The notes under the pieces are model-generated. The model saw only the letters and a list, made by a program, of their open reading frames with translations, ran no database searches and was not told the origin of the DNA. From the NCBI RefSeq assembly GCF_004331175.1, contig NZ_SJOD01000004.1:124001-188000 (forward strand): a stretch of DNA of 64,000 bases. The letters run 5' to 3'. Within the stretch, counting starts at the first letter, position 1. Every line of letters starts with the position of its first letter. Origin of the DNA: Acinetobacter sp. ANC 4178 (lineage in GTDB: Bacteria; Pseudomonadota; Gammaproteobacteria; Pseudomonadales; Moraxellaceae). Position numbers and translations under genes: made by a program. This document shows positions 1 through 12,054 of this stretch, one piece after another.

Positions 1-298
1 GCAATGCAAATAAATTACGTGGCTGACCAATACTTAATACATCACCTTCATGATAGTCATTATGGATGCAACGTGAACCGCCCCGTGAGTTTTCATCATG
101 CAGTACGCCAATGACATAACGGTTGTTTTCACTCGAACAGTTCGAGAGAGAATATTGCCGAGTAAGTCCATTTTTGAGATGGACATCAATATGCGACCCA
201 GCCTCAAATGGCGGCAGGGCCGAACCTGATGTGGAAATAAGTTCAAAGGCGCGAATAGAGGGCGTAAGCTGATGAATCTTATCAATAATAACGTCCAT
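1..298 (-). CDS. vanB: Vanillate O-demethylase reductase subunit VanB (partial, 5' end of gene only)
   Basis: This is the first 99 codons of the reductase component of vanillate O-demethylase; the gene runs off the left edge. In the family, VanB takes electrons from NAD(P)H through flavin and a plant-type 2Fe-2S centre and hands them to the oxygenase VanA, which converts vanillate to protocatechuate and formaldehyde. The ATG at 298 follows a good TAAGGA ribosome site. The reading frame stays open to the window edge and contains RQYSLSN (residues 47-53), the flavin-contact motif of phthalate-dioxygenase-reductase-type enzymes. It starts 9 bases after the vanA stop, so the two genes form one operon read from the promoter near 1406-1443. 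Confidence 0.9.
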   Translation of the reverse strand, partial: MDVIIDKIHQLTPSIRAFELISTSGSALPPFEAGSHIDVHLKNGLTRQYSLSNCSSENNRYVIGVLHDENSRGGSRCIHNDYHEGDVLSIGQPRNLFAL

Positions 299-307
299 TT
301 TTTATCC

Positions 308-1384
308 TTAAATCACATGAATATTTGGAAATTTAGCCACTTCAGGTTTTACTGCAGCCTGTCTTTCTTCATTCAATAAGCGGTCAATAATTTTGCGTGA
401 TTGAACTCCGCCAGCATCAATGTTCAACATCAGTAGTTTGCGCTGCGGATTATTGAGAATGTTTTGTTGTTGTTGCTCTAACATTTCCAAATCTTCAGTA
501 AAGATTTTACCTTGTCCTTCACGAATTTGATCGGTGAGTTCTGTATTTTCAGGCTGGAAGTTGCGTGCCATTCCCCAAAAATACCAATGCTAAGTCTCTG
601 TTTCAGGCGTAATAAAATCCACCACGATCGAAGATACTTTCTTGTCCTTTGGTGCGTCATAGCCACCATGACCTGCATGTGCAACCCCCACTTCAATATG
701 TACATTACTTGGGGCGAAGAAATGACAACGCTGCCAGCGGTCTACTGGTACATCATCTGCGAGATGATTACCTCGAAGCGCCATTTGCCAAAAAGGAGGA
801 GCAATCACATTGTCCATATAGCGTTCGGTGATGACATGATCACCCTCAACTTTTGTGATTGGCAGTGATTCATCAATCTCTTTTTGACCAATACTACTAG
901 AATGCACATAGGTTTCATGGGTTAAGTCCATGAGGTTATCAATCATCAGGCGATAATCGCATTGAATATGGAATAAGCCTCCGCCATAACTCCATTCATG
1001 ATGATCGGCCCATCTTAGTTCAGGAAGTTTGGATTCATCTGCTTGATCTTTATCACCCGGCCACACCCAGACAAAACCAAATTTTTCGACCACTGCATAA
1101 GCTTTATTACAAGGAAATCCCTGTACACGTTGTGCTGGCATAGCAATTGTTTTACCGTCGCAGCCCATAACCAATCCATGATAGCCACAAACTAAATTTC
1201 CATCTTCAACATAGCCGAGAGAAAGTGGTGCGCCACGATGTGGGCAGAAGTCTTCGACAGCAGCAACTTTGTTTTCTTTGCCACGATAGAAAACAATTTT
1301 TTCACCGCAAATAGTACGACCTAATGGCTTATTTTGAAGATCTTCAGGGCGGCATGCGACATACCATGCATTTTTGATGAACAT
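308..1384 (-). pseudogene. vanA: Vanillate O-demethylase oxygenase subunit VanA, interrupted by an in-frame amber codon
   Basis: Rieske non-haem iron oxygenase that O-demethylates vanillate with electrons from VanB. The frame spans 359 codons, the usual VanA length, but codon 265 is TAG (plus-strand bases 590-592). Homologous sequence continues in the same frame on both sides: TPETET, stop, then HWYFWGMARNF. The Rieske ligands C47-x-H49 and C66-x2-H69 are present, as is the mononuclear iron site in DLTHETYVHSSS. The upstream part alone encodes 264 residues and lacks the C-terminal helices; a restart at the ATG at 571 would give only 87 residues. A single base change or a sequencing error would explain the stop. 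Without suppression the enzyme should be non-functional. The start ATG follows AAGGAG. Confidence 0.88.
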
Positions 1385-1405
1385 TATGATGACTCCTTGT
1401 CAATT

Positions 1406-1443
1406 ATTGGATCCAATTTATGTCTATTTAATGGTCTTGTCAA
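1406..1443 (-). promoter_or_regulatory. vanAB promoter with a VanR-type operator over the -10
   Basis: Read on the reverse strand, TTGACA (1438-1443) and TAAATT (1415-1420) are separated by exactly 17 bases. The 12-base palindrome ATTGGATCCAAT (1406-1417) overlaps the -10. That palindrome is the known VanR operator of Caulobacter vanAB, where a GntR-family repressor is released by vanillate. The -10 lies about 30 bases before the vanA ATG. Assignment to a VanR protein here is inference, because no vanR lies in the window. Confidence 0.75.
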
Positions 1444-1523
1444 ATGTAATCTGGCATTTTATATGATTTTTAGTTTGTATTTTATTGATTTTAGCAAATT
1501 TAATATTTTATGAAGTTCATTTT

Positions 1524-1533
1524 ATGGATCCAT
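1524..1533. promoter_or_regulatory. VanR-type operator, second copy
   Basis: The perfect palindrome ATGGATCCAT shares the GGATCC core with the vanA operator. It lies midway between the divergent vanA and vanK promoters, where it could support repressor bridging. A degenerate half-like TTTGGATTC occurs at about 1546. Confidence 0.55.
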
Positions 1534-1568
1534 TTTTCTGTTAAATTTGGATTCTTGATTTCTGATAA

Positions 1569-1578
1569 ATGGATCCAT
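1569..1578. promoter_or_regulatory. VanR-type operator, third copy
   Basis: A second perfect ATGGATCCAT palindrome, 45 bases from the previous one (about four helical turns), so a dimer at each site would face the same side of the helix. The role is inferred from the sequence match only. Confidence 0.55.
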
Positions 1579-1691
1579 ATATCGTAATTCTGAAAATTTT
1601 AAAATCATTTTCGCCTTTATGTTAATAATTACTCCAATTTATCAATTTGATTTATATCATTTTTTAACAATGAGATAAAAAATCAAATAAA

Positions 1692-1720
1692 TTGGTTGAT
1701 TTTATGGATCCAATTATACA
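1692..1720 (+). promoter_or_regulatory. Candidate vanK promoter with a VanR-type operator in the spacer
   Basis: TTGGTT (1692-1697) and TATACA (1715-1720) are separated by 17 bases. The spacer contains ATGGATCCAAT (1704-1714), the fourth copy of the operator. A repressor bound here would block RNA polymerase directly. The predicted leader before the vanK ATG is about 160 bases. Confidence 0.6.
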
Positions 1721-1889
1721 GTATAGAAAAAGAGCAGGATGCTTCGTAAAAATGATCTCTATGTATATAGGATCACTCTCATTCTTAATTATCCCTTCTA
1801 GGCAATTATGGATATGGATATGCATAATCACCCAATGTTGTGTTCCCACATGGTCGTGTGTATTTCCGTTCCTAATTGGGAGTTACACA

Positions 1890-3235
1890 ATGCAAAGAAA
1901 TGTTTTAGACGAAATTAACAATACTAAAATGAGCCGTTATCAATGGTTCGTGATCCTGATTTGTCTATTTCTAAATGTGATTGATGGCTTTGATGTCATG
2001 GTGATGGCATTTACAGCACCTTCAGTATCTGCAGAATGGGCTTTGTCTGGTGCACAAATCGGGATACTCCTTAGCGCAGGTTTATTTGGCATGGCGGCAG
2101 GTTCCATTTTCTTGGCACCGTTAGCAGATAAAATTGGTCGACGTTTCTTAATTTTAATTTGTTTGATTATTGCAGGATTGAGCATGTCTGCATGTGGGCT
2201 TGTGCAAAATCATAGCATGTTGGCTGCATTACGGTTCATCACTGGTGTTGGCGTTGGTGGGATCTTGGCGAGTAGTAACGTACTGGCAAGTGAATACGCA
2301 AATGCACGCTGGAGAAGCCTAGCAGTAAGTTTGATGTCTACAGGATATGGTATTGGCGCAACTTTAGGAGGTGTACTTACCTTTGTTTTAATTGAACATT
2401 TGGGCTGGCGTTCAGTCTTTTTAGCGGGCGGTATCACAACGCTGATCATGTTTGCCTTTGCTGTGTGGTTGTTACCTGAATCACTTGATTATTTGTTGGC
2501 AAAAAAGCCTGTACGTGCATTGGAAAATACCAATATGATTCTGCAACGTATGCAGTTGACGCCTTTACAAATGCTGCCAGAGTCTGTGCAAGCTGAACAA
2601 CAAAAGGGCAGCGATGTTGCGAAACTATTTCGTGGTCAGCAAGGGTTTCAAACCTTGTGTTTATGGTTTGCATTTTTCTTGGTGATGTTTGGTTTCTACT
2701 TCGTGATGAGCTGGACACCTAAAATTTTAATTGCAATGGGTATGTCGAGAGATCAAGGCGTTAGTACTGGAATTCTAATCAGTATTGGGGGATTTTTGGT
2801 GCAGCGATTATTGGGCTTTTAGCTTCACGTATTAAAATTTTCTATGCACTTAGCTTATTTTTAGGCTCAACAGCACTCTGTATTTTCTTATTTGTTGCAG
2901 TTTCATCACAAGTCAGCATTGCACTATCGGTCGGTTTATTACTAGGCACACTCATTAACGGCTGTGTTGCAGGACTGTATTCAATTTCACCAACTATTTA
3001 TGAAGCAGATATTCGAAGCCGCGGTGTGGGGTATGCAATTGGATTTGGGCGTATTGGTGCCATTTTATCTCCAACCATAGCGGGTCTATTTTTAGATCAA
3101 GGCATGGCACCACAGCATCTTTATGCTTACTACGGCATTGTATTTATCTTAGCCATTTTCTTGATTTTAATTTTGGGTAAAGCGGTGCATCGACATCAAA
3201 AAACTCAAAATTATTCACTCAATACATCGATCTAA
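1890..3235 (+). pseudogene. vanK: Aromatic-acid MFS transporter VanK, broken by a one-base frameshift
   Basis: A 12-helix major facilitator of the aromatic acid:H+ symporter family (PcaK/BenK/VanK), here expected to import vanillate or protocatechuate. The start is set at ATG 1890, which follows GGGAG; the frame is open further upstream but without family similarity. The MFS loop motif is visible as PLADKIGRR. The first frame ends at TAG 2820-2822 after an off-family tail (VQRLLGF). One extra T in the run at 2793-2797 restores FFGAAIIGLLASR and a continuous 448-residue protein ending at 3235. The last third therefore lies in another frame. A homopolymer sequencing error is possible, but vanA is also interrupted. 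Confidence 0.85.
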
Positions 3236-3268
3236 TTATCTGTTTAAAAATTAAAAGTTGAGATAAAA

Positions 3269-4552
3269 ATGAAAAAGACATCTTTATGGATGGGGATCTG
3301 CTTGTGCCCATTTTTTGCCAACATGGCACATGCGCAGTTCATTGCAGATAGTCAGGCTGAAATTACATTGCGAAATTTCTATTTTGATCGGGATTATAAA
3401 AAAGATCCTTATCCTTATACCGCTGCTCGAGATTGGGCACAGGGTCTTATCTTTAAGGGACAATCGGGTTATACCGATGGAACTGTAGGATTTGGTGTAG
3501 ATGTTCTTGCAATGGCTAGTTTTAATTTATTAGGAAGTCAAGCAGATGATTACGCACGGACGGGTTTATTGGCTGTCAATTCGGACAATTCAAGAGATGA
3601 TTACTATGGAAAAATTGGCGTAACTGGCAAAGTACGATTGAGTAAAAATGAACTTTTTGTGGGAGATCTGGTTCCGCAACTTCCGACAATTTTTTCTTCA
3701 CCAGCAAGATTATTTCCGCAAACTTATCGTGGTGTAAGATTGGTTTCTACAGAAATTCCTAAGCTGCAATTGGAAGGGTTTTATGTCGATAAAGTCCGTC
3801 AAAGAGATTCTATTCACTACACTGACGTCGGCATTGATAATATCAACCATCGCTTTGATCGGGCTGCAACCACGGATCATTTTTATACGCTTGGGGGAGT
3901 TTACCAACTCAGTGATGCTTATCGTATTCGTATGTATCATGCTGAATTACAGGATATTTATCAGCAACAATTTCTGGGTATTATTGGTAAACAACCCATT
4001 TCAGATCAGTACAATTTCTTAACGGATATTCGCTTTTTTAACAGCAATCATACGGGAAGTGAAAAAATAGGTGCTATGGATAATCGTCACTTAGGCGGAT
4101 TGTTTGGCTTAAATACACAGGGGCATACGCTCTCGATTGGCTATATGCAATCTTTTGGTGATACAGGTCTGCCATTTTTATCGGGTGCTGAAAGCCCAGT
4201 TGTGCTTGATTTTATGAGTTCGGATTACTCAAACAAAGATGAAAAAGTGATTTCTTTGCGTTATGACTATGATTTTAAAAATGTCCGCCTAGGTGAAACT
4301 TCACTCAATGGTTTACGCTTTATGACGCGCTATGCCAAAGGTGATGACATTGATTTATTAACATACGGCGACCGACGTTTTGAAGAAGAGTCTTTAGAGT
4401 TTGAGCTCGGCTATCGTATACCTGAAGGGAATTTAAAAGGTCTAGGGCTTAGAACGCGTTTTTCTCATTATCGCAATGATATGCCAACCAATATGACCTT
4501 CCATTCAGCAAATGAAACACGTATTAATGTGGATTATAGCTTTAAATTTTAA
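3269..4552 (+). CDS. vanP: OprD-family outer-membrane porin (VanP-like)
   Basis: A 427-residue outer-membrane channel of the OprD/OccD substrate-specific porin family, probably admitting vanillate or related aromatics. It has a signal peptide (MKKTSLWMGICLCPFFANMAHA, cut before QF), alternating beta-strand sequence, and a C-terminal strand ending in the aromatic residue typical of outer-membrane proteins (VDYSFKF). It begins 33 bases after vanK with an AAGTTGAGA ribosome site, so it probably shares the vanK transcript. The substrate is inferred from position. The gene is intact, unlike vanA and vanK. Confidence 0.82.
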   Translation: MKKTSLWMGICLCPFFANMAHAQFIADSQAEITLRNFYFDRDYKKDPYPYTAARDWAQGLIFKGQSGYTDGTVGFGVDVLAMASFNLLGSQADDYARTGLLAVNSDNSRDDYYGKIGVTGKVRLSKNELFVGDLVPQLPTIFSSPARLFPQTYRGVRLVSTEIPKLQLEGFYVDKVRQRDSIHYTDVGIDNINHRFDRAATTDHFYTLGGVYQLSDAYRIRMYHAELQDIYQQQFLGIIGKQPISDQYNFLTDIRFFNSNHTGSEKIGAMDNRHLGGLFGLNTQGHTLSIGYMQSFGDTGLPFLSGAESPVVLDFMSSDYSNKDEKVISLRYDYDFKNVRLGETSLNGLRFMTRYAKGDDIDLLTYGDRRFEEESLEFELGYRIPEGNLKGLGLRTRFSHYRNDMPTNMTFHSANETRINVDYSFKF

Positions 4553-4579
4553 TACGATTTTCTTCTAGTCTTTTAAGAA

Positions 4580-4614
4580 GATAGCTTATTTATTTTGAAT
4601 ATGAATAAGCTATC
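4580..4614. terminator. Stem-loop between convergent vanP and MFS gene
   Basis: GATAGCTTATT (4580-4590) pairs perfectly with AATAAGCTATC (4604-4614) in the gap between two convergent genes. There is no strong T-run on either side, so termination is likely but not certain. Confidence 0.5.
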
Positions 4615-4692
4615 ACACACCAATTAAAGTTATAAATTAACTTTTTAGAAATCGCTAAATCAGTCCAAACCCAATTTGCTGAGAATAAAACT

Positions 4693-5898
4693 TCATTCGG
4701 TTTTTGACATTGTCCTATAAAAACCCAAGATACCCAAAACAGGACCAAGCAAAAGAATCCAAGCAGAATCTAAACCTATATGATCAAAGGCATAGGTTGT
4801 AGATGCAATGGAGACAATTGTTATCGCAAAGCCAATAGAATTCTGAATAGAGAGCGCTGCACCCAGTTTTTCTGGTGGACATGCAGCAGAGGCGAGTGCG
4901 GAAAATTGTGGTGAATCTGCAATGACAGATGCACTCCATACTACAAGAACGATCAGTAGTGACCACGCAGGTAAATAACGCCAAGCCAATGCAAAAATCA
5001 GACAACATAGACCAGAAAGGAATAAAGCCCCCATAGCAACGCGATCACTGCCATATGTCTTTGACCAATATCCACCTAAAAGACAGCCAACAGCACCACA
5101 TGCCATAATTAAAAATGTAGCCAATGGCACATTCGATAAGCCGAAGGCTTTTAAAACACCTGAATGAGCAATAAAAAGAGGCAAGATGGTCCAAAAGGCA
5201 TATAACTCCCACATATGACCAAAATATCCAAGTGCGGAAGCTTTAAATTTTCTAATTTTAAAGACCTGAAATGCATTTCCAGTGGCTATTCTTTTTTTGG
5301 TGAGCTGTGCAGATTGATCATCACCCAACATAAAAATAAGCAACGCGGCAACTGATGCCAAAATGGATGAAAACGTAATGACATAATGCCAGTTTAAATT
5401 GGCTGATAGACCATTCAGGGCATGGGGCAATGCTGTACCTAATGTGAGCATGGCAACCAAAATTGATAAAACTGCTCCAGCTCGATGAGGGGCCCATTGC
5501 ACAACCAACTTCATCCCAATCGGGTAGATGCCAGCCAAGCAAATACCCACGCAAAAGCGGTAGATCATGCCATCGATTAAACCCTGCGCTAACCATGCAA
5601 AACATAAATTAAACAATGCACCCAACAGTGCTGCACCAGTAAAAATAGAACTCGCTTTAAAACGATCTGCAAAACCCGTAAAGGCAATAAAGAAGGTTCC
5701 AAGAATAAAACCTGCCTGTACAGCATTGGTTAGCCAACCAATATCCGCAACAGTAATGTGCCATTCTTGAATTAAATTGGCTGCTGCACTATTTGCACTA
5801 AACCATAACGATGTACCAAAAAGCTGAGCAAAAGTGATAATGAGAATTGCATGTGAAGAAAAGAAGTGATGGGGTTTACCGTGCGACTTAAAATCCAT
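4693..5898 (-). CDS. MFS transporter of unknown substrate
   Basis: A 401-residue integral membrane protein with about 12 hydrophobic segments. Its N-terminus (QLFGTSLWFSANSA) and the gating-loop region FADRFKASS place it in the major facilitator superfamily, in the broad CynX/NimT-like group. The start is set at 5898 (MDFKSHGK), which follows AAGGATAGCGAGT; an ATG 17 codons upstream lacks a ribosome site. It is convergent with vanP and has no operon partner. The substrate cannot be read from the sequence. Confidence 0.75.
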   Translation of the reverse strand: MDFKSHGKPHHFFSSHAILIITFAQLFGTSLWFSANSAAANLIQEWHITVADIGWLTNAVQAGFILGTFFIAFTGFADRFKASSIFTGAALLGALFNLCFAWLAQGLIDGMIYRFCVGICLAGIYPIGMKLVVQWAPHRAGAVLSILVAMLTLGTALPHALNGLSANLNWHYVITFSSILASVAALLIFMLGDDQSAQLTKKRIATGNAFQVFKIRKFKASALGYFGHMWELYAFWTILPLFIAHSGVLKAFGLSNVPLATFLIMACGAVGCLLGGYWSKTYGSDRVAMGALFLSGLCCLIFALAWRYLPAWSLLIVLVVWSASVIADSPQFSALASAACPPEKLGAALSIQNSIGFAITIVSIASTTYAFDHIGLDSAWILLLGPVLGILGFYRTMSKTE

Positions 5899-6181
5899 AC
5901 TCGCTATCCTTAGCTTGTGCGTATAAATAATTTTTTTAGAGCAATACAATTCTGTTTTATGTAAATAAAACTTCTATTGCCTTATTCATTTTATAGGTAT
6001 TTTTTTATTTTAAAATTTAATTTTCTTCATAAAGCATATCAGTACCGCCATTAAACTACCTATGATAGATATTGATACTGTCGATATTTAATCTTGGAAA
6101 AACAGGCAATTGAATCCAATAACTACTAGAAAAATGAAAGAAACTGGATGCTTGACATTAGAACAGTTTCTTCTCAATGTC

Positions 6182-6583
6182 CTAACCTGCACAACCACAA
6201 TCAATACTGGTTCCTGCTCGAGCATTGTCACCCATTGTTTGGTAGCCATCCCGTTTCCACCAATCTAGACCGCCAATCAGTTCTTTCACCTGAAAGCCTA
6301 AAGTCGACATTTTGAGCGCCGTTTTGGTCGAGGCATTACAGCCAATACCATCACAATAAGTGACATACAAAACAGTTTGATCCAAATGGGCTAAAGTTTG
6401 CTGTGTAATACTGCGATGCGGGATATTTATTGCATGGGGAATGTGCTCATGCTGATAGGCAATAGCATTACGTCCATCAACCACAATAATTTTTTGCCCC
6501 TGACTTAAGGCCTCAAACAAGTCCCAAGAGTCCATTTCATAATTTAACTTGGCTTGATAGAATTCTAATTGTGATATTGTCAT
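6182..6583 (-). CDS. Single-domain rhodanese-like protein
   Basis: A 133-residue protein with one rhodanese fold, which in this family transfers sulfane sulfur through a catalytic cysteine. Visible are VVDGRNAIAYQHEHIPHAINIP (residues 34-55, CH2A-like region) and the active-site loop YCDGIGCNASTKTA with C77 and C82. The C-terminal tail holds a further DCGC pair. No signal peptide is seen, so it is probably cytoplasmic. It stands alone, with 350 bases separating it from the Lrp-type gene, which reads on the same strand; the sulfur donor and acceptor are unknown. Confidence 0.8.
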   Translation of the reverse strand: MTISQLEFYQAKLNYEMDSWDLFEALSQGQKIIVVDGRNAIAYQHEHIPHAINIPHRSITQQTLAHLDQTVLYVTYCDGIGCNASTKTALKMSTLGFQVKELIGGLDWWKRDGYQTMGDNARAGTSIDCGCAG

Positions 6584-6933
6584 GTATATATTTCCCTATA
6601 ATTTGTAATATTATTTCGCTTACATCCTAACATTAATTTTCATATTTTTTCGCGCTTAATGTTATACATGCAGAGTCTTAAATTTAGATCCTATAAAATT
6701 CATTTTTACAGTAGTTTAAATGACATATGAATCATTAAATACATCACATTGTTTAATGATGAATAAGCTGCAATGAATAACATCCTTTTATTGATTAAAA
6801 TACTTTAAAAACCCTGAAAGTGGAGGAATTTTAGTGCTCCAAAATGAGTGAAGACCTAAAATTCATCTATATCAAAGGTTCTTAAGCATTTTCACCACGA
6901 TAAGATAATACCTAAGTTGAATTTTTATTAAGA
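6584..6933. other. Intergenic region without a recognisable gene
   Basis: AT-rich sequence upstream of the rhodanese gene and downstream of the Lrp-type gene. I see no open frame with a ribosome site and no convincing terminator. Confidence 0.5.
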
Positions 6934-7356
6934 TTAGGTTTTAAAAGTTGAGAGTAAAATACTGGTTTCACTATTATAAATACCAGCAATACACCGAATC
7001 CTTTCCAGTACTTTATCAAAGTTTTCTAGCGAATCTGCTCGAATTTCAACCAAAATGTCCCATTTTCCATTGGTTTTATGTAAGCGTTCAACAGCCGAAT
7101 CCAAACGTAATTCGCTAATAACCGATCGGGCTTTAGTGCCTTCCACCATAATGCTCATCCAGGCACGAATAATATTTTTTTCTACATCTGGGCGGTAGCG
7201 CACGGTATATCCCGTAATCATGCCAGAAGTTTCCATGTAGTCGATTCGACTCCTAATAGTCGGACGAGATACCCCCGTTTTTTCCGCTAAATCTGTGACA
7301 GACATTCGGGCATTTTCTTTTAGCAAACCGAGAATTATTTGATCTACTTCGCTCAT
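6934..7356 (-). CDS. Lrp/AsnC-family transcriptional regulator
   Basis: A 140-residue regulator with an N-terminal winged helix (DQIILGLLKENARMSVTDLA, then TGVSRPTIRSRIDYME as recognition helix) and a C-terminal RAM/AsnC ligand-binding domain (WDILVEIRADSLENFDKVLE). Such proteins form octamers and sense amino acids. The start is set at 7356 (MSEVDQ) with AGGA 6 bases upstream, rather than the ATG seven codons earlier. It is transcribed away from the ast genes, so regulation of astCAD in response to an amino acid such as arginine is a reasonable inference. Confidence 0.85.
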   Translation of the reverse strand: MSEVDQIILGLLKENARMSVTDLAEKTGVSRPTIRSRIDYMETSGMITGYTVRYRPDVEKNIIRAWMSIMVEGTKARSVISELRLDSAVERLHKTNGKWDILVEIRADSLENFDKVLERIRCIAGIYNSETSILLSTFKT

Positions 7357-7589
7357 TTTGCATCCTGCAATTGTCAATTTGGAAAAAAATAATTCATTTT
7401 AGAAAAAAGTACAAATTTTTTAAGTCATTTTGATTTTGAATAATATACAAATGCGCTAAGCCTGCTGAAGATTCAGTTTCATTTCAAACTTAAATTCAGC
7501 TCGAGATCGAATCAACATCGTGTTGATCAACATGTATCTCCAAGGGTTTTTAAGCGCAGATGGAAGCTTCAGTCGTTAAGGAAAAATAG

Positions 7590-7815
7590 ATGACTACAAA
7601 CTTAGAAAATCATACTCGTAAGGCGATTGCAGGCACTTTTCCTCAATCCTTGATTTCACATGGTCTAAAACCATCTTTGTCAGTTTTTGTTTTCTATAAC
7701 GAAAAGCTACACAAAATTTAAGTCCATCGCACAGGAACATGAGGAAGCAGCTTGAGCGATTTTGGTGAATAACCAAAAAATGAATTTAGAAGATATTGGA
7801 GAGGTAGCAGAATGA
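7590..7815 (+). pseudogene. Possible relic of a small gene coupled to astC
   Basis: An ATG at 7590 preceded by AAGGA opens a 43-residue frame (MTTNLENHTRKAIAGTF...) that ends at TAA 7721. In the next frame the sequence continues as FKSIAQEHEEAA, a TGA, then [19 protein letters not shown] and a TGA at 7813-7815 that overlaps the astC ATG (ATGA). One frameshift near 7717 plus one nonsense codon would thus connect a protein of about 75 residues translationally coupled to astC. I do not recognise the family. It could also be chance open sequence in the astC leader. Confidence 0.3.
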
Positions 7816-9041
7816 ATAACTTGGCGGTGACGCGTAAAAACTTTAATGATTGGATGGTTCCAGTTTTTGCTCCAGCAAATTTCATCTTAGTGCGTGGTCA
7901 GGGTTCTCAGGTTTGGGATCAAGATGACAAGCAATATATTGATTTTGCAGGTGGTATTGCAGTAAATGCTTTAGGTCATGCACATCCAGTGGCAGTTCAG
8001 GCCTTGACGGAACAAGCGACTCAACTTTGGCATATTGGCAATGGTTATACCAATGAGCCTGTTCTTCGTTTAGCAAAACAGCTCGTCGAAAATACCTTTG
8101 CAGACAAAGTATTTTTCTGTAATTCGGGTGCAGAAGCAAATGAAGCCGCTTTAAAACTTGCTCGTAAAGTCGGTTTGCTCAGTGGTCATGCAAATAAAAA
8201 TCAAATCGTTGCATTTAAGAATGCATTTCACGGTCGCACATTATTTACTGTAACCGCAGGTGGTCAACCGAAATATTCTCAAGATTTCGCACCACTACCA
8301 GAAGGTATTCAACATACTGCATTTAATGATTTAGAGCAGGCAAAAGCCGTTATCAATGAAAATACTTGTGCCGTTATTGTTGAACCTATTCAAGGCGAAG
8401 GCGGCGTACTTCCTGCTGATCTTGAGTTTTTACAAGGCTTGCGCCAACTCTGTGATGAACATGGTGCTGTCCTGATTTTTGATGAAGTTCAAACAGGTGT
8501 TGGGCGTACTGGCTCACTCTATGCTTATATGAATACAGGTGTTACTCCTGACATTCTAACCACTGCCAAAGCTTTGGGTGGTGGCTTCCCAATCGGTGCG
8601 ATGATTACCACAAATGAATACGCAAATATGTATGCAGTAGGCGATCATGGCACAACTTATGGTGGCAACCCATTGGCTTGTGCAGTGGCAAATGCGGTAT
8701 TCGAATTTATCAACACGCCAGAAGTTTTAGAGGGCGTTCAGCAACGATTTGATTATTTTGTCACTGGTCTAAATAAGATTAATGCGAAATTCAATGTTTT
8801 TGAGCAAATTCGTGGTCAGGGTTTACTCATCGGATGTGCCCTAAAAGCAGAACATGCGGGTCAAGCGAAAAATATCGTCAATTTGGCAGCTGAGCAAGGC
8901 TTACTGGCGCTGGTTGCAGGTCCAAATGTTGTTCGTTTTACACCTTCACTCATTATCCCATTTGAAGATATCGACGAAGGGCTTAGCCGTTTTGAGCAAG
9001 CTTTAGAAAAATTTTCCCACGAATTGAAGGAGTGTGCATAA
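7812..9041 (+). CDS. astC: Succinylornithine/acetylornithine aminotransferase
   Basis: A class-III PLP-dependent aminotransferase of 409 residues. In the arginine succinyltransferase pathway AstC transfers the delta-amino group of N2-succinylornithine to 2-oxoglutarate. Family marks include [16 protein letters not shown] (PLP phosphate binding), [15 protein letters not shown], the PLP-ring aspartate in IFDEVQTG, and the Schiff-base lysine in [15 protein letters not shown]. The ATG follows GGAGAGG. It is the first intact gene of astC-astA-astD, separated from astA by zero bases. ArgD-type biosynthetic use is possible, but the operon context favours degradation. Confidence 0.88.
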   Translation: MNNLAVTRKNFNDWMVPVFAPANFILVRGQGSQVWDQDDKQYIDFAGGIAVNALGHAHPVAVQALTEQATQLWHIGNGYTNEPVLRLAKQLVENTFADKVFFCNSGAEANEAALKLARKVGLLSGHANKNQIVAFKNAFHGRTLFTVTAGGQPKYSQDFAPLPEGIQHTAFNDLEQAKAVINENTCAVIVEPIQGEGGVLPADLEFLQGLRQLCDEHGAVLIFDEVQTGVGRTGSLYAYMNTGVTPDILTTAKALGGGFPIGAMITTNEYANMYAVGDHGTTYGGNPLACAVANAVFEFINTPEVLEGVQQRFDYFVTGLNKINAKFNVFEQIRGQGLLIGCALKAEHAGQAKNIVNLAAEQGLLALVAGPNVVRFTPSLIIPFEDIDEGLSRFEQALEKFSHELKECA

Positions 9042-11542
<2,501 letters not shown>

Positions 11543-11580
11543 ATATCAGTGTTTTTAAATACTCAGAAAATCCATAATTG

Positions 11581-11611
11581 AATTGATGGTTTTTATTTTA
11601 AACCATCAATT
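11581..11611 (+). terminator. Stem-loop after astD
   Basis: AATTGATGGTTT (11581-11592) pairs perfectly with AAACCATCAATT (11600-11611) across a 7-base loop, 38 bases after the astD stop. The trailing T-run is weak (TCTTAAATT). It marks the likely end of the astCAD transcript and supports the view that astB and astE are not co-transcribed. Confidence 0.6.
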
Positions 11612-12054
11612 CTTAAATTAAAGTGCACTAGACTAATGGATAATTGCAACTATTTACTCGCATATTTTTCAACTAAACGTACATTTTAAACTAAACAAGT
11701 GGTTTTAAATTAAGCAAAAATAAAGAGTAACTAAACAAAAAAGTCTAAAGTGTGCTGTATGATCCACCAGAAATTTTATTAGGTTAAATACCGAACTAAA
11801 CTAGCCTCATTATGGGTTAAATATTTATTTTAAATTTGTGGAGCGATTATTGGGTTCTAAATAAAACATATTTAAGTAATCCATTTAATTATAAGCGATC
11901 CAGTAAGGCTTAAGAAATTAGAATAAATGGATTTTATTCTCAATTATTTAAATTAATTTCATGTTGAATTTAAATAAATAAGGTTATCTATTATTCGAGT
12001 TAGGTCGTTATTAAAGGATTTGTAACGGTTGTTATAAATTGGAGTAAACATTAC
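11612..12054. other. Long AT-rich leader upstream of the amino-acid permease
   Basis: Roughly 440 bases of very AT-rich sequence without a plausible gene. It must contain the promoter of the downstream permease, but I cannot single out one convincing -35/-10 pair. Confidence 0.4.

Noticed and set aside
512..868. Plus-strand frames opposite vanA
   Set aside because: Antisense shadows of a clearly coding Rieske oxygenase gene.
1692..1889. Upstream extension of the vanK frame to 1692
   Set aside because: It runs through the promoter and operator, has no similarity to transporters and no ribosome site; the ATG at 1890 has GGGAG.
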